DNA of 64,000 nucleotides from Mytilus trossulus (taxonomy: Eukaryota > Mollusca > Bivalvia > Mytilida > Mytilidae): assembly GCF_036588685.1 (NCBI RefSeq), contig NC_086378.1:81609127-81673126 (forward strand), written 5' to 3'. Shown piece by piece: positions 21,840 to 34,130 of this stretch. The stretch's first letter is position 1. Every line of letters begins with the position of its first letter. The position numbers were made by a program, and so were the translations under genes. A model generated the notes under the pieces. It was not told the DNA's origin, did not search any database, and was given only the letters and a program-made list of their open reading frames with translations.

Positions 21840-22270
21840 ACTCATTAGAAGATATATACTCCGTATGCAGGCGCTGCCGGAATTTTGTAACACAGAAATG
21901 GAAAGTTCACAATGGGGAAGCTGAACTTATCTCTTTCGTCGTAAATTTTTGTTTACAACCGACCCTCTTGGTCAATTTATGTGACGGAGGTTACTTATCT
22001 ATTGTATCCTTTATCTCTAATCCGATGGGAAAGATGCGTTCAACATAGTCACCAAATGTTGACCTATTTAGTGAGGGAACATCATCTATATAGCGGATAT
22101 TGCTAGCTTCCTTCCTTTTTTTCTATATGACTTCAGCCTTCTAAGAATAAGGAGACAAGTCGTCAAAAGAGGGACACATTGGTTTACATTGGAATGCCGA
22201 TAGTTTGTCACGGATACAGAATTCATAGTCAAATCTCGTGCATCTTTCATTAAATCAGGAGTACATTAAC
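21840..22270 (-). pseudogene. Reverse-transcriptase element remnant, opposite orientation
   Basis: On the minus strand CCGGCAGCGCCTGCATACGG followed by AGTATATATCTTCT gives PAAPAYGVYIF, the motif seen at 31.5 kb. The upstream part includes the codons around NFPFLCYKI. It is heavily decayed. With the plus-strand remnant at 21.2 kb it shows that two insertions of the family met tail to tail. Confidence 0.5.
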
Positions 22271-22689
22271 TATTTTACGGATTCTATGAATTTGGGTAAT
22301 GGATTCTATTTTCTTAACATTTTTAAAGTAAATATGTTTTAATATTTAACCTTTGTTTTATTATTTATGTGTTTTATAAATATACGATGCCCGTCTTTTC
22401 TTAATTTCTACTTCGAAAATATGAACGAACAGAGGAAAGTCATCCATATACTACGGTTATATGTTTTATCACTTCCATAAGAGGAAAATCACATTTAATA
22501 AGCACGATAAGTGAAGATATCAATTTTTTTTAGAAAAAGATATAAGGAAAGTGTAATGATTTACAAATTCACCATCATAAAATAGATCATTTAGTAAGGA
22601 GCATCCTAAGAACACATTAAGACACATATTTAAAAGTCCTTAAATAATTACACTTATATTTTTTGTCATATATTTCTTCAACCGTTTCG

Positions 22690-22850
22690 GTACTTATGAA
22701 TAAAGACAACAATAGCATACCGCTGTTCAAATCTCATAAATCCATAAACAAAAAAACAAAATCGGGGTAACAAACTAAAACTGAGGGAAACGCATTAAAT
22801 ATAAGAGGAGAACAACGACACAACATTAAAAAGTAAAATACACAGAAGCG
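22690..22850 (+). repeat. Dispersed repeat C
   Basis: Contains CAATAGCATACCGCTGTTCA, AAATCGGGGTAACAAACTAA, ACGCATTAAATATAAGAGGA and ACAACGACACAACATT. Close copies occur at 43.15-43.31 (same strand), 35.88-36.06 and 21.5-21.66 kb (opposite). Confidence 0.7.
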
Positions 22851-23104
22851 GACTCCTCGGCTTTCAAATATTTAAGCTTTAAGCATTGCTTATGAAGGTA
22901 AATCCAGAAACGCGCTATTTTCTTCTAGTATATGTAATTCATAACAAAAGTTTTAAGATATGTACATTTTTTGGAAAAAATGTTATAAGGTTGCCCTGCA
23001 AATGTATTGAATTTGACATATATGCAGAGACCTTTATTATTCCAAAGTTTAAAGTAAGTCCTTTTTACATTTTCTCTTTCGTGTCTTTTATATTGCTTGC
23101 TTTC

Positions 23105-23180
23105 ACATGGTGATCAAAGGTACCAGGATTATAAATTAGTACGCCATACGCGCGTTTCGTCTTCATAAGACTCACCAGTA
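23105..23180 (-). repeat. Decayed hammerhead-like motif of repeat B
   Basis: Minus strand: ACTGGTGA, GTC-TTATGAA-GAC, GAAA, ACGCGCGTA, TGGCG, then ATCCTGGTACC. Stem II, GAAA and stem III are intact. The first core block has one change (CTGGTGA) and stem I 5' is lost. Confidence 0.55.
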
Positions 23181-23349
23181 CCTAAACAACACGGTGTTAA
23201 ATAATCTGAAAAGCGAAAGAATCTTAAGAAAATAAACGTTTAAGCAACACTCACTCAAATTCATTAGCTTATTGCAACAAAGTTGTTCAAAACAATTTTT
23301 TTTTTAGTTATCCATTTTGAAAAATTACAAAAAAACAAAAGTTTCAATT

Positions 23350-23505
23350 GCCTCAGACAAAGTTGACCTTAGATGGAATTATCTTTTTGTTTAAGGTCCT
23401 TTTGGTAATGTAGCTTTTCAATTATTTTGGTTCGTAAACATCTTTGGCTTTCAAACCTTCGACTTTTAACGTTCCTGATGAAGATAAATCTAGAAAAACG
23501 GTTCG
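23350..23505 (+). repeat. Second hammerhead-like family, copy a
   Basis: Ends AACGTTC, CTGATGA, AGATAAATCTA, GAAA, AACGGTTCGG. A short stem II (AGA/TCT) can form. The flank TTGGCTTTCAAACCTTCGAC resembles those at 34.07 and 38.37 kb. The 3' half of stem III/stem I is unclear. Confidence 0.4.
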
Positions 23506-25340
23506 GTCAAAGGAAATTTATAACGTGATGTTTTATTTTTTTTAAATGATTGAGGAACAATTAAAAAAAGATTAGAAAATAAAAAATAACGTTGCACAAT
23601 GAAAATAAACTTGTACTCAACAAACGTCCTTCCATATTATTGTCTTAAAAACTCTTAAGAGCAAATTTATGTAACATTCTATCGTCGAAACTGTCTATAT
23701 ACAGGTCGTTTACATTAACAGATGGTTAAAGATGCATCAATTTTTTTGGCGGCCAGTTTTATAAGGAAACCGAATAGTAACTCTGAAGGATTCTAAGGAT
23801 AAAAAGGCAAATCTTGTTAATAAATAAATTAAGAGACTATTGTGAGTTATTAACTGTTCTTAATTAGGTTTATGCATGCAAATACGTTTTGAAAAGTTCA
23901 GTTTACCGGCAATATTTCATAAAACTCGATCGGGGCCTTCACAACTATATTTTAAATCATATATTTTAGAAGTGTCATTTAAACGTAGTAATATTTGGCA
24001 GTCATGAATTGATCACTCCATTCATTTGTTAATTTTATCTTTTAAACTGTTGCTATCATTAGTACCCTCATTATCATATAAGCTGTGCTGTTTAGTAACT
24101 AAGGCTATGCAGATGAATATCATTATATTTATGTCAATATAATTCGGGTAGAAGAAATCTCTTTTCAAAGTCTGTAACTTTGTAAGTCTGAAAATAGAGT
24201 AGATATATTAACCCTTTTAAAACATACCAAAATTCACCTTCTTTTTAAAATAAATGAAAGTTTCATACATGTACACATACGTGCACATAAGCTTGCATAA
24301 GGTCGATTTCTATCCGACCTAGCTCGTATGTGAAAGCATTTTACAAGTTGTAACGACACATCACAAAATATAACCAATGACTGAAAATAACATAAAAAGG
24401 TGTCATTGGTAAACAGCTGGCTTTTGAGCGTTGCTGTCTTTTGTTGATTAATAGCGTTTGAATTTGTCCGTAAATTTTTCGACTTCACCTGTTGGAATTT
24501 GCATTGAATATGTTTATTCATTAAACTATTTTTGGCAGTATCATTATTGTATACCCAGTCTTGCTTTCATCATATGGAGTCAAAAAACATACCTTGAGAC
24601 GAAATCGAATAAATATTTATTTGCCTCAATATTGGTGATCCATATATGTAAAGCACGAGATCATGATCAGAGAAGAATGACAATTACTAGTGCTGCTTAT
24701 GTCGTTGACTTCAAGATACACGTGATAAAGTGATCGACAACAGTGTATTTGAAAGTCAAAGATAGTAGAAGATAAAAAATGTTGACACTTGAGAAATAAC
24801 AAGCTACGATAAATAATTAAACCAACTGTTTAAAACTTTTCATCATTATAACTGTCTTGGTTTTCAATAACCTGCCCAACATCGCTCGCAGTCCTTTGAT
24901 TACAACTTAAGTATTTACACGAAACAGAATATAATATAGTGTTTAGATATACTTACTAAAACTGCTAACGTAGTTTGTTAATAATTTGTGTTAGAAGTAA
25001 GATTTTTCTTTACGTAAAACTTTAAAGGGATAAAATTACACTGGTTATAGTCTAATTGGAAACAGCTGATTCAATATTATAACAACAAATAATAGAAGAA
25101 TCTTTCCGTTTCTTGGATATTTTCTTAGATATACTCGATATATCTGAGATTTTTTATATTACTGAAATCTGAGCACATCTTTTGTTGGATAAACATGAAG
25201 AAAAGAATCAATCTTTTATTTGGTCTCCACAGAAACACATAGAGCTTATCAACGAGGTATAACAGAAACAATAATGTCTTAACTCACTAGTCTATTTCAC
25301 AACTGACAGTAAATTACAACAGTTTAAAAACAATCAATGA
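23506..25340. other. Non-coding, AT-rich, nothing supported
   Basis: Only overlapping chance ORFs (for example on both strands around 24.2-24.7 kb). No repeats with a partner elsewhere in the window were recognised. Confidence 0.5.
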
Positions 25341-25344
25341 AAAA

Positions 25345-25472
25345 GAATACTGGACATACATTTATATGCTAGTTTAGCTTTCTGCGAAACACACAAAGCT
25401 AATAGAAACGAATACTGGACAGACATTTATATGCTAGTTTAGCTTTCTGCGAAAAACACAAAGCTAATAGAA
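25345..25472 (+). repeat. 65-bp direct duplication
   Basis: GAATACTGGACATACATTTA at 25,345 recurs at 25,410 (one change), followed in both by ATGCTAGTTTAGCTTTCTGC and CACAAAGCTAATAGAA. Two nearly identical head-to-tail copies. Confidence 0.92.
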
Positions 25473-25769
25473 TTTTTCTTTATATCTAAGTGAGTTCACT
25501 TTAAAAAAAATGTACCATAGATAAAGGCAACCGCTGTTCGAAGGTAATATATCAATTGAGAAAAAAAAAATCCGTGTTACAAAATAAAACTTTTTTTTTA
25601 CAGGTTCAACACTGAGGGGTTGTAATTATTTTTTTTTATAGTCTAGTAGAATGTCAATGAAAACATATCAACAAAGCGAAGGCAAAAGACGAAAAACATT
25701 CAAAAGACAATCAACAGTTCACCAAAAAAAAAAACCAGAACACTGAAGACCGAGCAACCACAAAAAAAA

Positions 25770-25915
25770 TATATATAAAATGGATGTGTCATATCAGGAA
25801 CTCCGGAAAAGTGAGAAGATCATGGGCCTTATGCGGTATCCGTCGTTTTGTTCGTGTAAGTACAAAACCGATGTAACGCCTAATTCGGTAGGTAACAATT
25901 AACAAATCAATATTT
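25770..25915 (-). repeat. Dispersed repeat D, inverted, decayed
   Basis: Contains ATCAGGAACTCCGGAAAAGT and GCCTAATTCGGTAGGTAACA, matching parts of the inverted 21.0-21.15 kb copy. Confidence 0.4.
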
Positions 25916-25961
25916 GTTTATGTAGTGATTCACCCGATTGAGAAAGTTCCTCATTGTGTCT

Positions 25962-26870
25962 ATGTTCCAGACCGTATGAGTATTCGGACCGTACGCGTAC
26001 GGTCTGGCATATACTAAAAAAATAAAGATGGTCAGGTTTATTAGATACAAATGCTTATAGCAGATCAACATAGCATAACTGTCAAACTAATATAAAAAAG
26101 TTCAATTGTAATTGAAACAAAAACTTTATATTATAACTTTTTTTGTTTTAAATTCACGCTAATTAAATCTGTTAATCTCTTGTATCTAGCATGTCGATCA
26201 GTAATACATTAATTGAGTTATGATCACTGAAATTGAAGATATCGAAAGTAAATATCATAAAAGCGTTCAATGTAGAAACAAAAGCTTTATATTTTAACTT
26301 TTTTTGAAATTCACCCTTATTAAGTCTGTTAATCTCTTGTATCTAGCATGTCGATCAGTAATACATTAATTGAATTATGACCACTGAGATTGAAGATATC
26401 GGTAGTAAATATCATATGGGAGGTCAATTGTTTTGGAATATTTTTAATACCAACTTTACCACAAAATGTAAATGCAAAGGAACATGCATGGACTGCATTC
26501 ATGAAAACGTAAAAAAAAAATACGTTACTTGAATTGTGTCACCTTGCGCGATAGTACCAAAATAGGATTCAGATTTACAATTAAACAAATACTTAATTTC
26601 GATTGTTCGTTTGTTCATTTTATCTAATTGTAATAAATTATCAATAACAATTTGTCAAACTAAAAATAACTATCGAAATAAAGATTGTGATAAATGCTTG
26701 TTTCAATTTAATTAATTACTAGTACACATATGATAAAATAGCATGTATGGTCAGCTCCTACCGGACCATACGCGTATATTCATACGGTCCGACCGTACGC
26801 GTATGGTCGAACCGGGTCGGACCGTACGAGTATACGCGTACGGTCAAAATACTCATATCGTCTGGAACAT
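25962..26870. mobile_element. TIR element with CGTACGCGTACG-rich ends
   Basis: Left end ATGTTCCAGACCGTATGAGT and the reverse complement of the right end ATGTTCCAGACGATATGAGT differ at two positions; both continue into GACCGTACGCGTA. The ends are stacked with the motif ACCGTACGCGTACGGT and variants, which is itself palindromic. The interior has a 157-bp tandem duplication and no ORF. This looks like a non-autonomous DNA transposon of about 909 bp; the target duplication is unclear. The ORF at 26,747-27,004 comes from the palindromic motifs. Confidence 0.65.
26090..26420 (+). repeat. 157-bp tandem duplication
   Basis: GTTAATCTCTTGTATCTAGC plus ATGTCGATCAGTAATACATT occurs at 26,171 and again at 26,328. 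The copies differ by small indels and substitutions. It forms the core of the surrounding TIR element. Confidence 0.9.
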
Positions 26871-27279
26871 CTATGGAACATCATAATTATGCTGAATGTA
26901 AATTCCGAGGTAGGAATACAATTGAAATATATTTGAAGCCTCTTGTGTGCGTAACTTTATTTCACAAGAGGGCAATTTTTCAACAAAAGAGTTTTCCTAC
27001 CTAAAATCCAAAGTATTACTGATTACTTTTTCAAAGACATTTGCTAAATTTGATTATCTATTAATATTTATTATTAGCCGAGACCCAGGTTTTTAGCTAG
27101 CTATATCTTTGTATGACAGTCGGATTGAAATCCATTGACAACAATGTGTGAGAAAAAAAACCCAGACAACCTTTGTAGCAATTTACATTGTAATATTATA
27201 TCTTAATCACTATAAACACAAATAACAACTTCAACAAAAAAAATTAAAATTGCAACATTAGGTAAAGGTTAACATCATG

Positions 27280-27345
27280 AAATTTCAGAGTAGCAAGCTT
27301 TTCAGAATATTCAAATTTCAGAGTAGCAAGCTTTTCAGAATATTC
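27280..27345 (+). repeat. 33-bp direct duplication
   Basis: Two copies of AAATTTCAGAGTAGCAAGCT plus TTTCAGAATATTC, exactly adjacent (27,280-27,312 and 27,313-27,345). Confidence 0.95.
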
Positions 27346-27889
27346 AAGAATTTAATGCTGTTATGCTGTTATCTCGATAAATATGAAAACAAGACATTAT
27401 GTATGTGTATATTAAATAATATTGTTTAACACATACTTCTTTAAAATGCACCATCATGGTTTATAAATAGCTTTTGTGTAAGTTTAATGGCCTTTATTTG
27501 TTTGTTAGGACTATCAATTTTCACTAATGTTCTCGTTCTATGAACAGCAAACCTTTTTTATTTTGTAAATTGTTTAACATTAATCCTCTTGTTTTATTGG
27601 TTTTGTATTAACATGGTGTCATATATAACATTCATTCGTTCAGTTTATGTTTACCTGCATCTAGGACTATTATACTAAATAAAACATATAGTTTTTTCCG
27701 CATCACCCCCCTCCCCCCACGTTATTATCATCCTCAAAATGTCATTCTTTATATGTCACTTTTAACAATTTAGACGGTATTTGGTGATTTATAACAATTG
27801 TCAATGATCGAGATGTCTTTTGTCATTATCATTTCGAATAACTATTAACTGAAAAAAACCTATTAACGAAATTATAAGATCAAGGCACG

Positions 27890-28165
27890 AAATCAATGTT
27901 TCCACTGGGTCAATGCCACTGCTGGTGGACGTTTTGTCTCCGATGGTATCACCAGCCCAATAGTCAGCACTTCGGTGTTGACATAAATATCAATTATATG
28001 GTCATTTTTATAAAGTTTCTGTTACAAACCTTTTATTTTTTCGAAAACCTAAGGAATTCCTTGTCCCAAGAATAAATTACCTTACTTTATGTTGTACTTG
28101 TTTGGCTTGATAACTATTTTAATCTGAGCGTCACTGATGAAAGATAGTGTATCGATAAATAGCGC
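27890..28165 (+). mobile_element. Retrozyme-like repeat B, near-complete monomer
   Basis: Order: CCACTGGGTCAATGCCACTG, GATGGTATCACCAGCCCAAT, CTTCGGTGTTGACAT, CCTAAGGAATTCCTTG, GTACTTGTTTGGCTTGATAA, GAGCGTCA, CTGATGA. The length (about 275 bp) agrees with the 278-bp tandem spacing at 7.5-7.9 kb. After the intact CTGATGA, stem II and the GAAA box are mutated (ATCGATAAATAGCGC), so the ribozyme is dead. Confidence 0.6.
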
Positions 28166-28309
28166 AGGTAAAGTCTCGTTCTATTAACCGTGATGTTGAG
28201 TATTATCAACTGATTGGTGTAACAGTTTCCAGTTCCGTTAGTATAATAGTCCCAGCCTGTGTTAATATGTGTTTTGATTGAGTTAAGCCATTTCAATTGG
28301 TATTGTATA

Positions 28310-28660
28310 GTGGGTTTTTCTATGTTGTGATGTTACACTATTGTTTCAGCTAAGCGTGAAGTTTAGTACCTATTAAAACGCCTTTTAAAAGTTAGAAATC
28401 TGACGTTCAGTAATTGTTGGTGTGGTTCTTAAGTGTTTCTCGTTTCCCTTATTTTTTATATAGATTAGATCATTAGTTTCCCTGTTTGAACGGGTTTACA
28501 CTAGTCATTTTGAATCCGTTTAAAGCTTGTTGTTCGTTGTAAGCCAAGGTCGTGTTGAAGGCCGTTCTTTGACCAAAATGGGTTAATTTTACAAATATTT
28601 GCTTGGATATATAGTTTTCTCATTGGTACTCATACCCCATTTTTTTCATATCTATACATT
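28310..28660 (+). repeat. Dispersed repeat A
   Basis: Shares with 4.0-4.3 kb the blocks GACGTTCAGTAATTGTTGG, GTGGTTCTTAAGTGTTTCTC, GCTTGTTGTTCG and CTCATTGGTACTCATACC, and at its 5' end TGATGTTACACTATTGTTTC, matching the inverted copy at 14.37 kb. Confidence 0.7.
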
Positions 28661-28979
28661 GGATATAGAAATATGTCATTCTTTTCGTACGATTCCTTCT
28701 GTATGATGTGCACTGATTAATAAGCAATTAAACAAATTCGAGTTAAGATTTACTCTAGTCATCATTGTAACTTGCAGTTTGAATCATTTATTCATTCATC
28801 AGACCGACTTCTGAAACTCTTTCATCTCATAGTTATATGTATATTGGTCAATTTTATACAGATGAGACATAAATAGACAGAACTGAAACATTTCTTTGTC
28901 TGTAGATGGCCCATTCATTACAGTACCAGATTGTTGATACTCAATACTAAATATGTTTTTGTCGATGTACTTTAGACAA

Positions 28980-29160
28980 AGTGCTCTCCCTTTTTATTTG
29001 TTATTGCAAATGAGATCACTTTGTTTTGCAGTGGGAATCGTGTTTTTCAGTCTTCAGTTTTCTATATTGTGTTTTGTGTACTGTTGTCTTTTCCCCCACA
29101 ATGCACCGTTATGCGTTTGAATATCTCTTTTGCCTCTTTTTGACGTGTTGCCCTATCAAC
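28980..29160 (+). repeat. Dispersed repeat D tail fragment
   Basis: GTGGGAATCGTGTTTTTCAG, TTTTCTATATTGTGTTTTGT and GTACTGTTGTCTTTT parallel the 31.9-32.0 kb tail (GTTTTCTATGTTGTGTCATG, GTACTATTGTTTG). Confidence 0.5.
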
Positions 29161-30640
29161 ATAATAAGCACTTCGGACACATGAAAACAAGTTAAAATGG
29201 AGTGGATGTAAGCTATCACAGACAGCTAAATGCCCTTCATTAATGAGAAAAAAGATGCCATATAGTCGGCTACAAACGGATTAAAAAATATGAAACTATC
29301 CAATTAAAAACGAAAAGCTTCGAAAAAAATTCATGACAGACACGAGCCAACGACATGTAAAAAATTATAGACACCTGACTTTGGATATATATGTAAAACA
29401 TGTGGCGAGCGTAAAACATGTTTGATCAATGCCTAACATTACAATATAAAAACAAGCTATTAAAATCAGTCGAAATGGGCTTAACTATAGATCATTACAA
29501 CTACAAACAGCCACACCATTTAACAGTAACACAGACTAAAATGTCAGTTAATGCAACATTATGTATTTACAAATAAAGAAATATTGACGAGTAGGTACAC
29601 ACAAATACCGAGATGTTAAATCCCGGAAGCAAAATAAAGTAATAGATTTAATAGAAATCCTAGAAAATAGTTAACTAGTCTCTTTATGGATATGTATCCT
29701 GAATTATAAAGGAATTATCTGGAGAAAAACTAATCCCATTACACAAGCAAGATTGTAACTTATTACAAGGCCTTACACGAAATGTTCATTATTGGTAAAG
29801 GTCATGTTATTAAATTAAAATCCAGTTGATGTTAATGAGTCAACAAATAAAGTTCAAGAACAATATGCACCTTAATATAACAGATAAACAGACAAATGAC
29901 TTAGAAATGTAATAAACTATAAATGATTAACTCTTCTTGCAAACTTTATTAAATAAAGAATTTAAGTACAATCAATTACATATGTTTCCTTTAATGTCAA
30001 AAATAATTAGAATAACAATAGAAATAGAAAAATTATTATTACAAAAGGCTGTTTAACAAAATAAAAAACCTGAATCATATTAATCCCAAATAACATTATG
30101 GAATTCCTGATATTGTTATTAAAAGACTAATTTATACCATAAGATACTTTTTGAGGTGAAATTACTTATATTGATTCAACAACAGCTACCAAAAAAATGA
30201 CGATGAAAAAAAAGCCATAGGTCAGATGGTTTTACAAATGATTTTATCTTAGTTGGATACGCATATACGTATTTCAATCGTTATTTATAATTAGGAAAAG
30301 AGGAATTATTCATTTTCATACTAGATTACTTAAAACAAGGAATAATAACTTGTACACCGAAAGAAAACTAATAAACTTATTAAAAATCATACATACAAAA
30401 CATCAATATGCAATGCAGAGCATTTAATCAATAAATTATAAACATCGAATACGCAGGTTTCATTGCCGGTAGGTTTATACTCGGAATTACAAGTTTTATA
30501 AATGATATTTTATAATTTACAATATTGAATGATTTACATAGACTGCCCCTTCTCATAGCTTTTGACCTTGTCTCATGACATGTTATCAAAAACGTATAGG
30601 AGTTTTCAATTTTGGTCCCTAATAAAACTTTCTTACTCAT
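29161..30640. other. Non-coding, very AT-rich
   Basis: No supported gene. A block at 29.34-29.45 kb weakly resembles the 8.5 kb repeat. The rest is AT-rich with no partner in the window. Confidence 0.5.
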
Positions 30641-31735
30641 CTATTTTATCAGCAATCAAAGACGGGGTTCAAAGTTATTGTGAAACTGCCTATTCTAGAG
30701 GTGGCGTGAATCAGACGGGATACTTACAAATTCCAAAGATCTTTAAGAGCACATACAATCTAACTCTCTTTCATCTTGTAACAGTATTGAAATATTTAAC
30801 TTTTCTACTCTTTATACAAATATTCCACATTCCAAACTAAAAGACCAATTGAAAGAGTTTTGCTTTGCTAAATAAAAAGAATGGCCAACGTAGATACAAG
30901 TATATTGTCTTAGGGAGGAATAAATCCTACTTTGTAAAGGACCACTCTGATTCAAACAAAAAATTCTCTGAAACTGATATTATCAAAATGCTTGATTTCT
31001 TGATTGACAACATATTTGTAACGTTCATCATCATCATACTTTATTCCCTTCTAAAGGAGATTGACAAAATGCATATGAATTATGTACAATTACAAAGTTT
31101 TGAAATTAGATAATAGAATTAATGTCACTAAATATTTTGAAATCAAAAGTATTTACAGTCTACATTATTTAAGATAGGAAAATCCTTCGTTAAGGACGTC
31201 TAAACAATGCTCTGGTATTAAAAAGTCGAATAGAGCTTCGTGATTGTCAAGCAGAAAACAGGACACGTACTCGTATGATTTTACCGCTATATAGGATGAT
31301 GTTTTTTCACTAAATAATTCAAAATTTGGTGACTATGTTTAACGCATCTGTCCCATTGAACTAGAGATACTAAAGGATACTACAGATACAGTTAAGTCGG
31401 CTTAATATCTTGACTTGCATCTAAAAATTGACAAGGAGGGTCGATTGAAAACAAAATTCAGCTTTCCAATTGTGAACTTTCTATTTCTAAGTAGCAACAT
31501 TCCAGCAGCACCTGCATACGGAGTATATATCTCCCAATTGATACGATATTCCCGTGCTTGCATTTCCTATCATGATTTTCTTGATAGAGTGTTGCTGCCC
31601 ACAAGGAAGCTATTAAACCAAGAGTTCCAAATGGTGAAGTTGAAATCGACCCTTCGTAAATTTTACGGACGCCATCACGAGTTGGTTGACTGTTATGAAA
31701 TATCGTTTTTTAAATGATATCGGATATGTTCCTTA
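30640..31735 (+). pseudogene. Degenerate reverse transcriptase gene (Penelope-like or LINE family)
   Basis: Conceptual translation in shifting frames gives ordered RT segments: SLYTNIPHSKLKDQLKEFC, a stop, then NGQRRYKYIVLG, FVKDHSDSNKKFSETDIIKM, LDFLIDNIFVTF (30.8-31.03 kb); then, after a gap where the G-T-x-x-A-P/Y-x-D-D core should be, LEILKDTTDTVKSA, LDLHLKIDKEGRLKTKFS, NIPAAPAYGVYISQLIRYSR and LRKFYGRHHELVDCYEI (31.36-31.71 kb). It is the family commonly seen in bivalve genomes. The catalytic region is deleted and several frames are broken, so it is inactive. No GIY-YIG domain was found. Confidence 0.7.
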
Positions 31736-31779
31736 CGTCGTGACAACAATCCCCTTCCCTTCCCTTTCATGAATGTGAC

Positions 31780-32060
31780 CTACCGAATTAGACTATTTAC
31801 CGGATTTGTTATCACATAAGCAACACGGCGAAGGAGGGGGGCAAATGTAGAGCAGGATCTGCTTACCCTTTCGGAGCACCTCTGAGATCACCCCTAGTTT
31901 TTGGTGGGGTTCGTGTTGTTTATTCTTTAGTTTTCTATGTTGTGTCATGTGTACTATTGTTTGTCTTTTTGTCTTTTTCATTTTTTGTCATGCCGTTGTC
32001 AGTTTGTTTTAGATTTATGAGTTTGACTGTCCCTTTGGTATCTTTCGTCCCTCTTTTACA
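31780..32060 (+). repeat. Dispersed repeat D, 3' tail of the RT element
   Basis: Follows the RT remnant directly: ACCTACCGAATTAGACTATT, AGCAGGATCTGCTTACCC, GGAGCACCTCTGAGATCACC, TTTGGTGGGGTTCGTGTTG, ATGAGTTTGACTGTCCCTTT. Because it continues the element, the isolated copies elsewhere are read as 5'-truncated insertions. Confidence 0.65.
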
Positions 32061-33980
32061 CGAAAATAATTTTTGCAGTTTCTCAAAATTGTTTTATCTG
32101 AACTAGTTGAAAACTAAAGAAGTTGTAGACAAAGGGATACTTTATTATCATAAATCTTTGTTTTATATGCAGAAATTTGAAAAAAAAGAGATTTAAATAG
32201 GTGATAAAGAAAAATTAATCCCACATTATACAGATGACACTTCAATTAAACTTGATGGTATCAGAATCTCTTGATGCATCTCGCTGCTTAATACATACGT
32301 ATGAAGAATTATCGCACCGCGAGTAAATAATAATTTTGTTAATGATTTAACGCCGTCACTCGGTGACCCCTTTGAGACCCGACGGGGTTAGTTATTTCAT
32401 AGTTAATGGTGACACCATCTATTAATGTTGTTGTGTTTCATTGTTTATTTTTCAACAAATCGCAGCAGAAAAAGTTCAGCGTGTCATCAATTTGTTTTAC
32501 GGATAAATACTGACCCTACGGACCATAGAGGGTAATGAAATCCATTGGGGATTCGGACTTCTGTCTCACCCGCTATGAATCCGTCGGGGGCCAGTCGCGA
32601 ACTATATAACTTATAATGACGGGCCTCCCTACAAAGTTAAACAATAAAGTTGGCGTGGATAGGTTATGAATAATTAAATCAGGGGATCAGATTGGGGTTC
32701 CAGTAGGTCTACACTACTAGGTATAAACTTTTTGATCAACTTGCAAAATTAGTCAATGGGTTGCAAATAATAATGAAATCCAAATTTTATCTTAACAAAT
32801 CCTAACTCCAGTTGAAAAAAAAAATAATAATCAAGATACCGTTTATTTCAAATTATATCTTCATTTTAACATTAAAAGATCCGTGCTATTATACTCCTTA
32901 ACAATTTGTTAGTACAATTTATACCCTACAATTGAATAGAGTATCTATCAGACTCTGAACAAAAATGAAATATGAAATAAACGTGATCTCTATAAAGACT
33001 TGGCTAATAAAAGTAAAATGGAAATATTACCGAAAACGATTTTTTTCTTATCAAATGGCAAATTCAAAAGCTCAAATACATAAAAACGATTGGAAAACAA
33101 CTCTTGTTCCTGTCGATACATATGTAAGTTTACGTAGAACATTGAATCAAGATTTATAGCTAATTAAACCTCTCGTTAGTATCGTATGCAAGTCGCAACT
33201 AAATTGATATATATGATGAGTTTATGATAGGAACAAAAATCAATAAATGGTAAAAATTCTTTAAAAAAACCTCCAATAACAACTCAATAAAGAGTAAAGT
33301 TTACCAAAAAAAAAGAAAAAGCGAGCTTCCCCATAATACGTTTAAAACATACCTATTGTTGTTGCAAATGATTATCACATTACCAGGATTAACACTCGAG
33401 ATGTTTCCGCCGTGATTTTCTATATCATCAGTAAACCAGTCTGTAAAAGATGTGCGTCTTTTTCAAATTAGCCAACTCAGGTAAGGTAATCTGGACATCA
33501 GTGTCTTATATACACAGATAGAATATTAATTCTGTAAGATTGAAATTCACTGGAGGATTCCATTCCTAATGAAACAAATAAAATAAAATAACAAACAAGC
33601 CGAAATATACATTGTTATCTCTACTATTCAAAGTTTATTGAGCACCGGGATCAAATTCCCTATGACAAAAGTTAGCTTTTAGCTTTGTGAATTCCCGGTA
33701 GAAAATGTATTCAGTTTAAAATAGTGAATTGCAAATTAAACATTATATTGAACTGCTACAAATAAAATATTTGTCAAATTTTGATTAACCTCAGATATAT
33801 TTTAAAAACACTAATTTATCAAACCAATTCGTATTCACGCTTATCAGAAGTATCATACTCTTCATATATTGAAAATTTGACTTCTAAATTTTTGCTGAAA
33901 AAAATCTAAAAATGCATTATTATCAAATCAGTATTTCTATCTGCAAATTTGTAAAATGGTCAATACCCACAAAAGTCACA
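32061..33980. other. Non-coding, nothing supported
   Basis: Contains a short repeat F relative near 33,045-33,110 (CAAATGGCAAATTCAAAAGC). The 64-codon ORF there follows the repeat and is not regarded as a gene. Confidence 0.5.
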
Positions 33981-33989
33981 TGCCGATAA

Positions 33990-34130
33990 TTGCGATTTGT
34001 TTGCCTTAGAATCTAAAGTTGTTTAAGTATAGCTTCTCAACTGTTTGGTATTATACATTCTTGACTTTCATATATTCGGCTATGAGCGTTCCTGATGAAT
34101 GAACACACAGAAAAGCCCACGCGTAACATT
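33990..34130 (+). repeat. Second hammerhead-like family, copy b
   Basis: Ends GAGCGTTC, CTGATGA, ATGAACACACA, GAAA, AGCCCACGCG. The first core block and GAAA are intact. Stem II is not well paired. The upstream flank CTCAACTGTTTGGTATTATA matches the 38.36 kb copy (CTCAGCTGTTTGGGTTCATA). Confidence 0.45.

Noticed and set aside
24234-24733. Overlapping ORFs on both strands
   Set aside because: Neither shows a motif or splice context; typical chance frames.
26747-27004. 85-codon ORF rich in Tyr, Arg, Val and Thr
   Set aside because: It is generated by the CGTACGCG palindromes at the right end of the TIR element.
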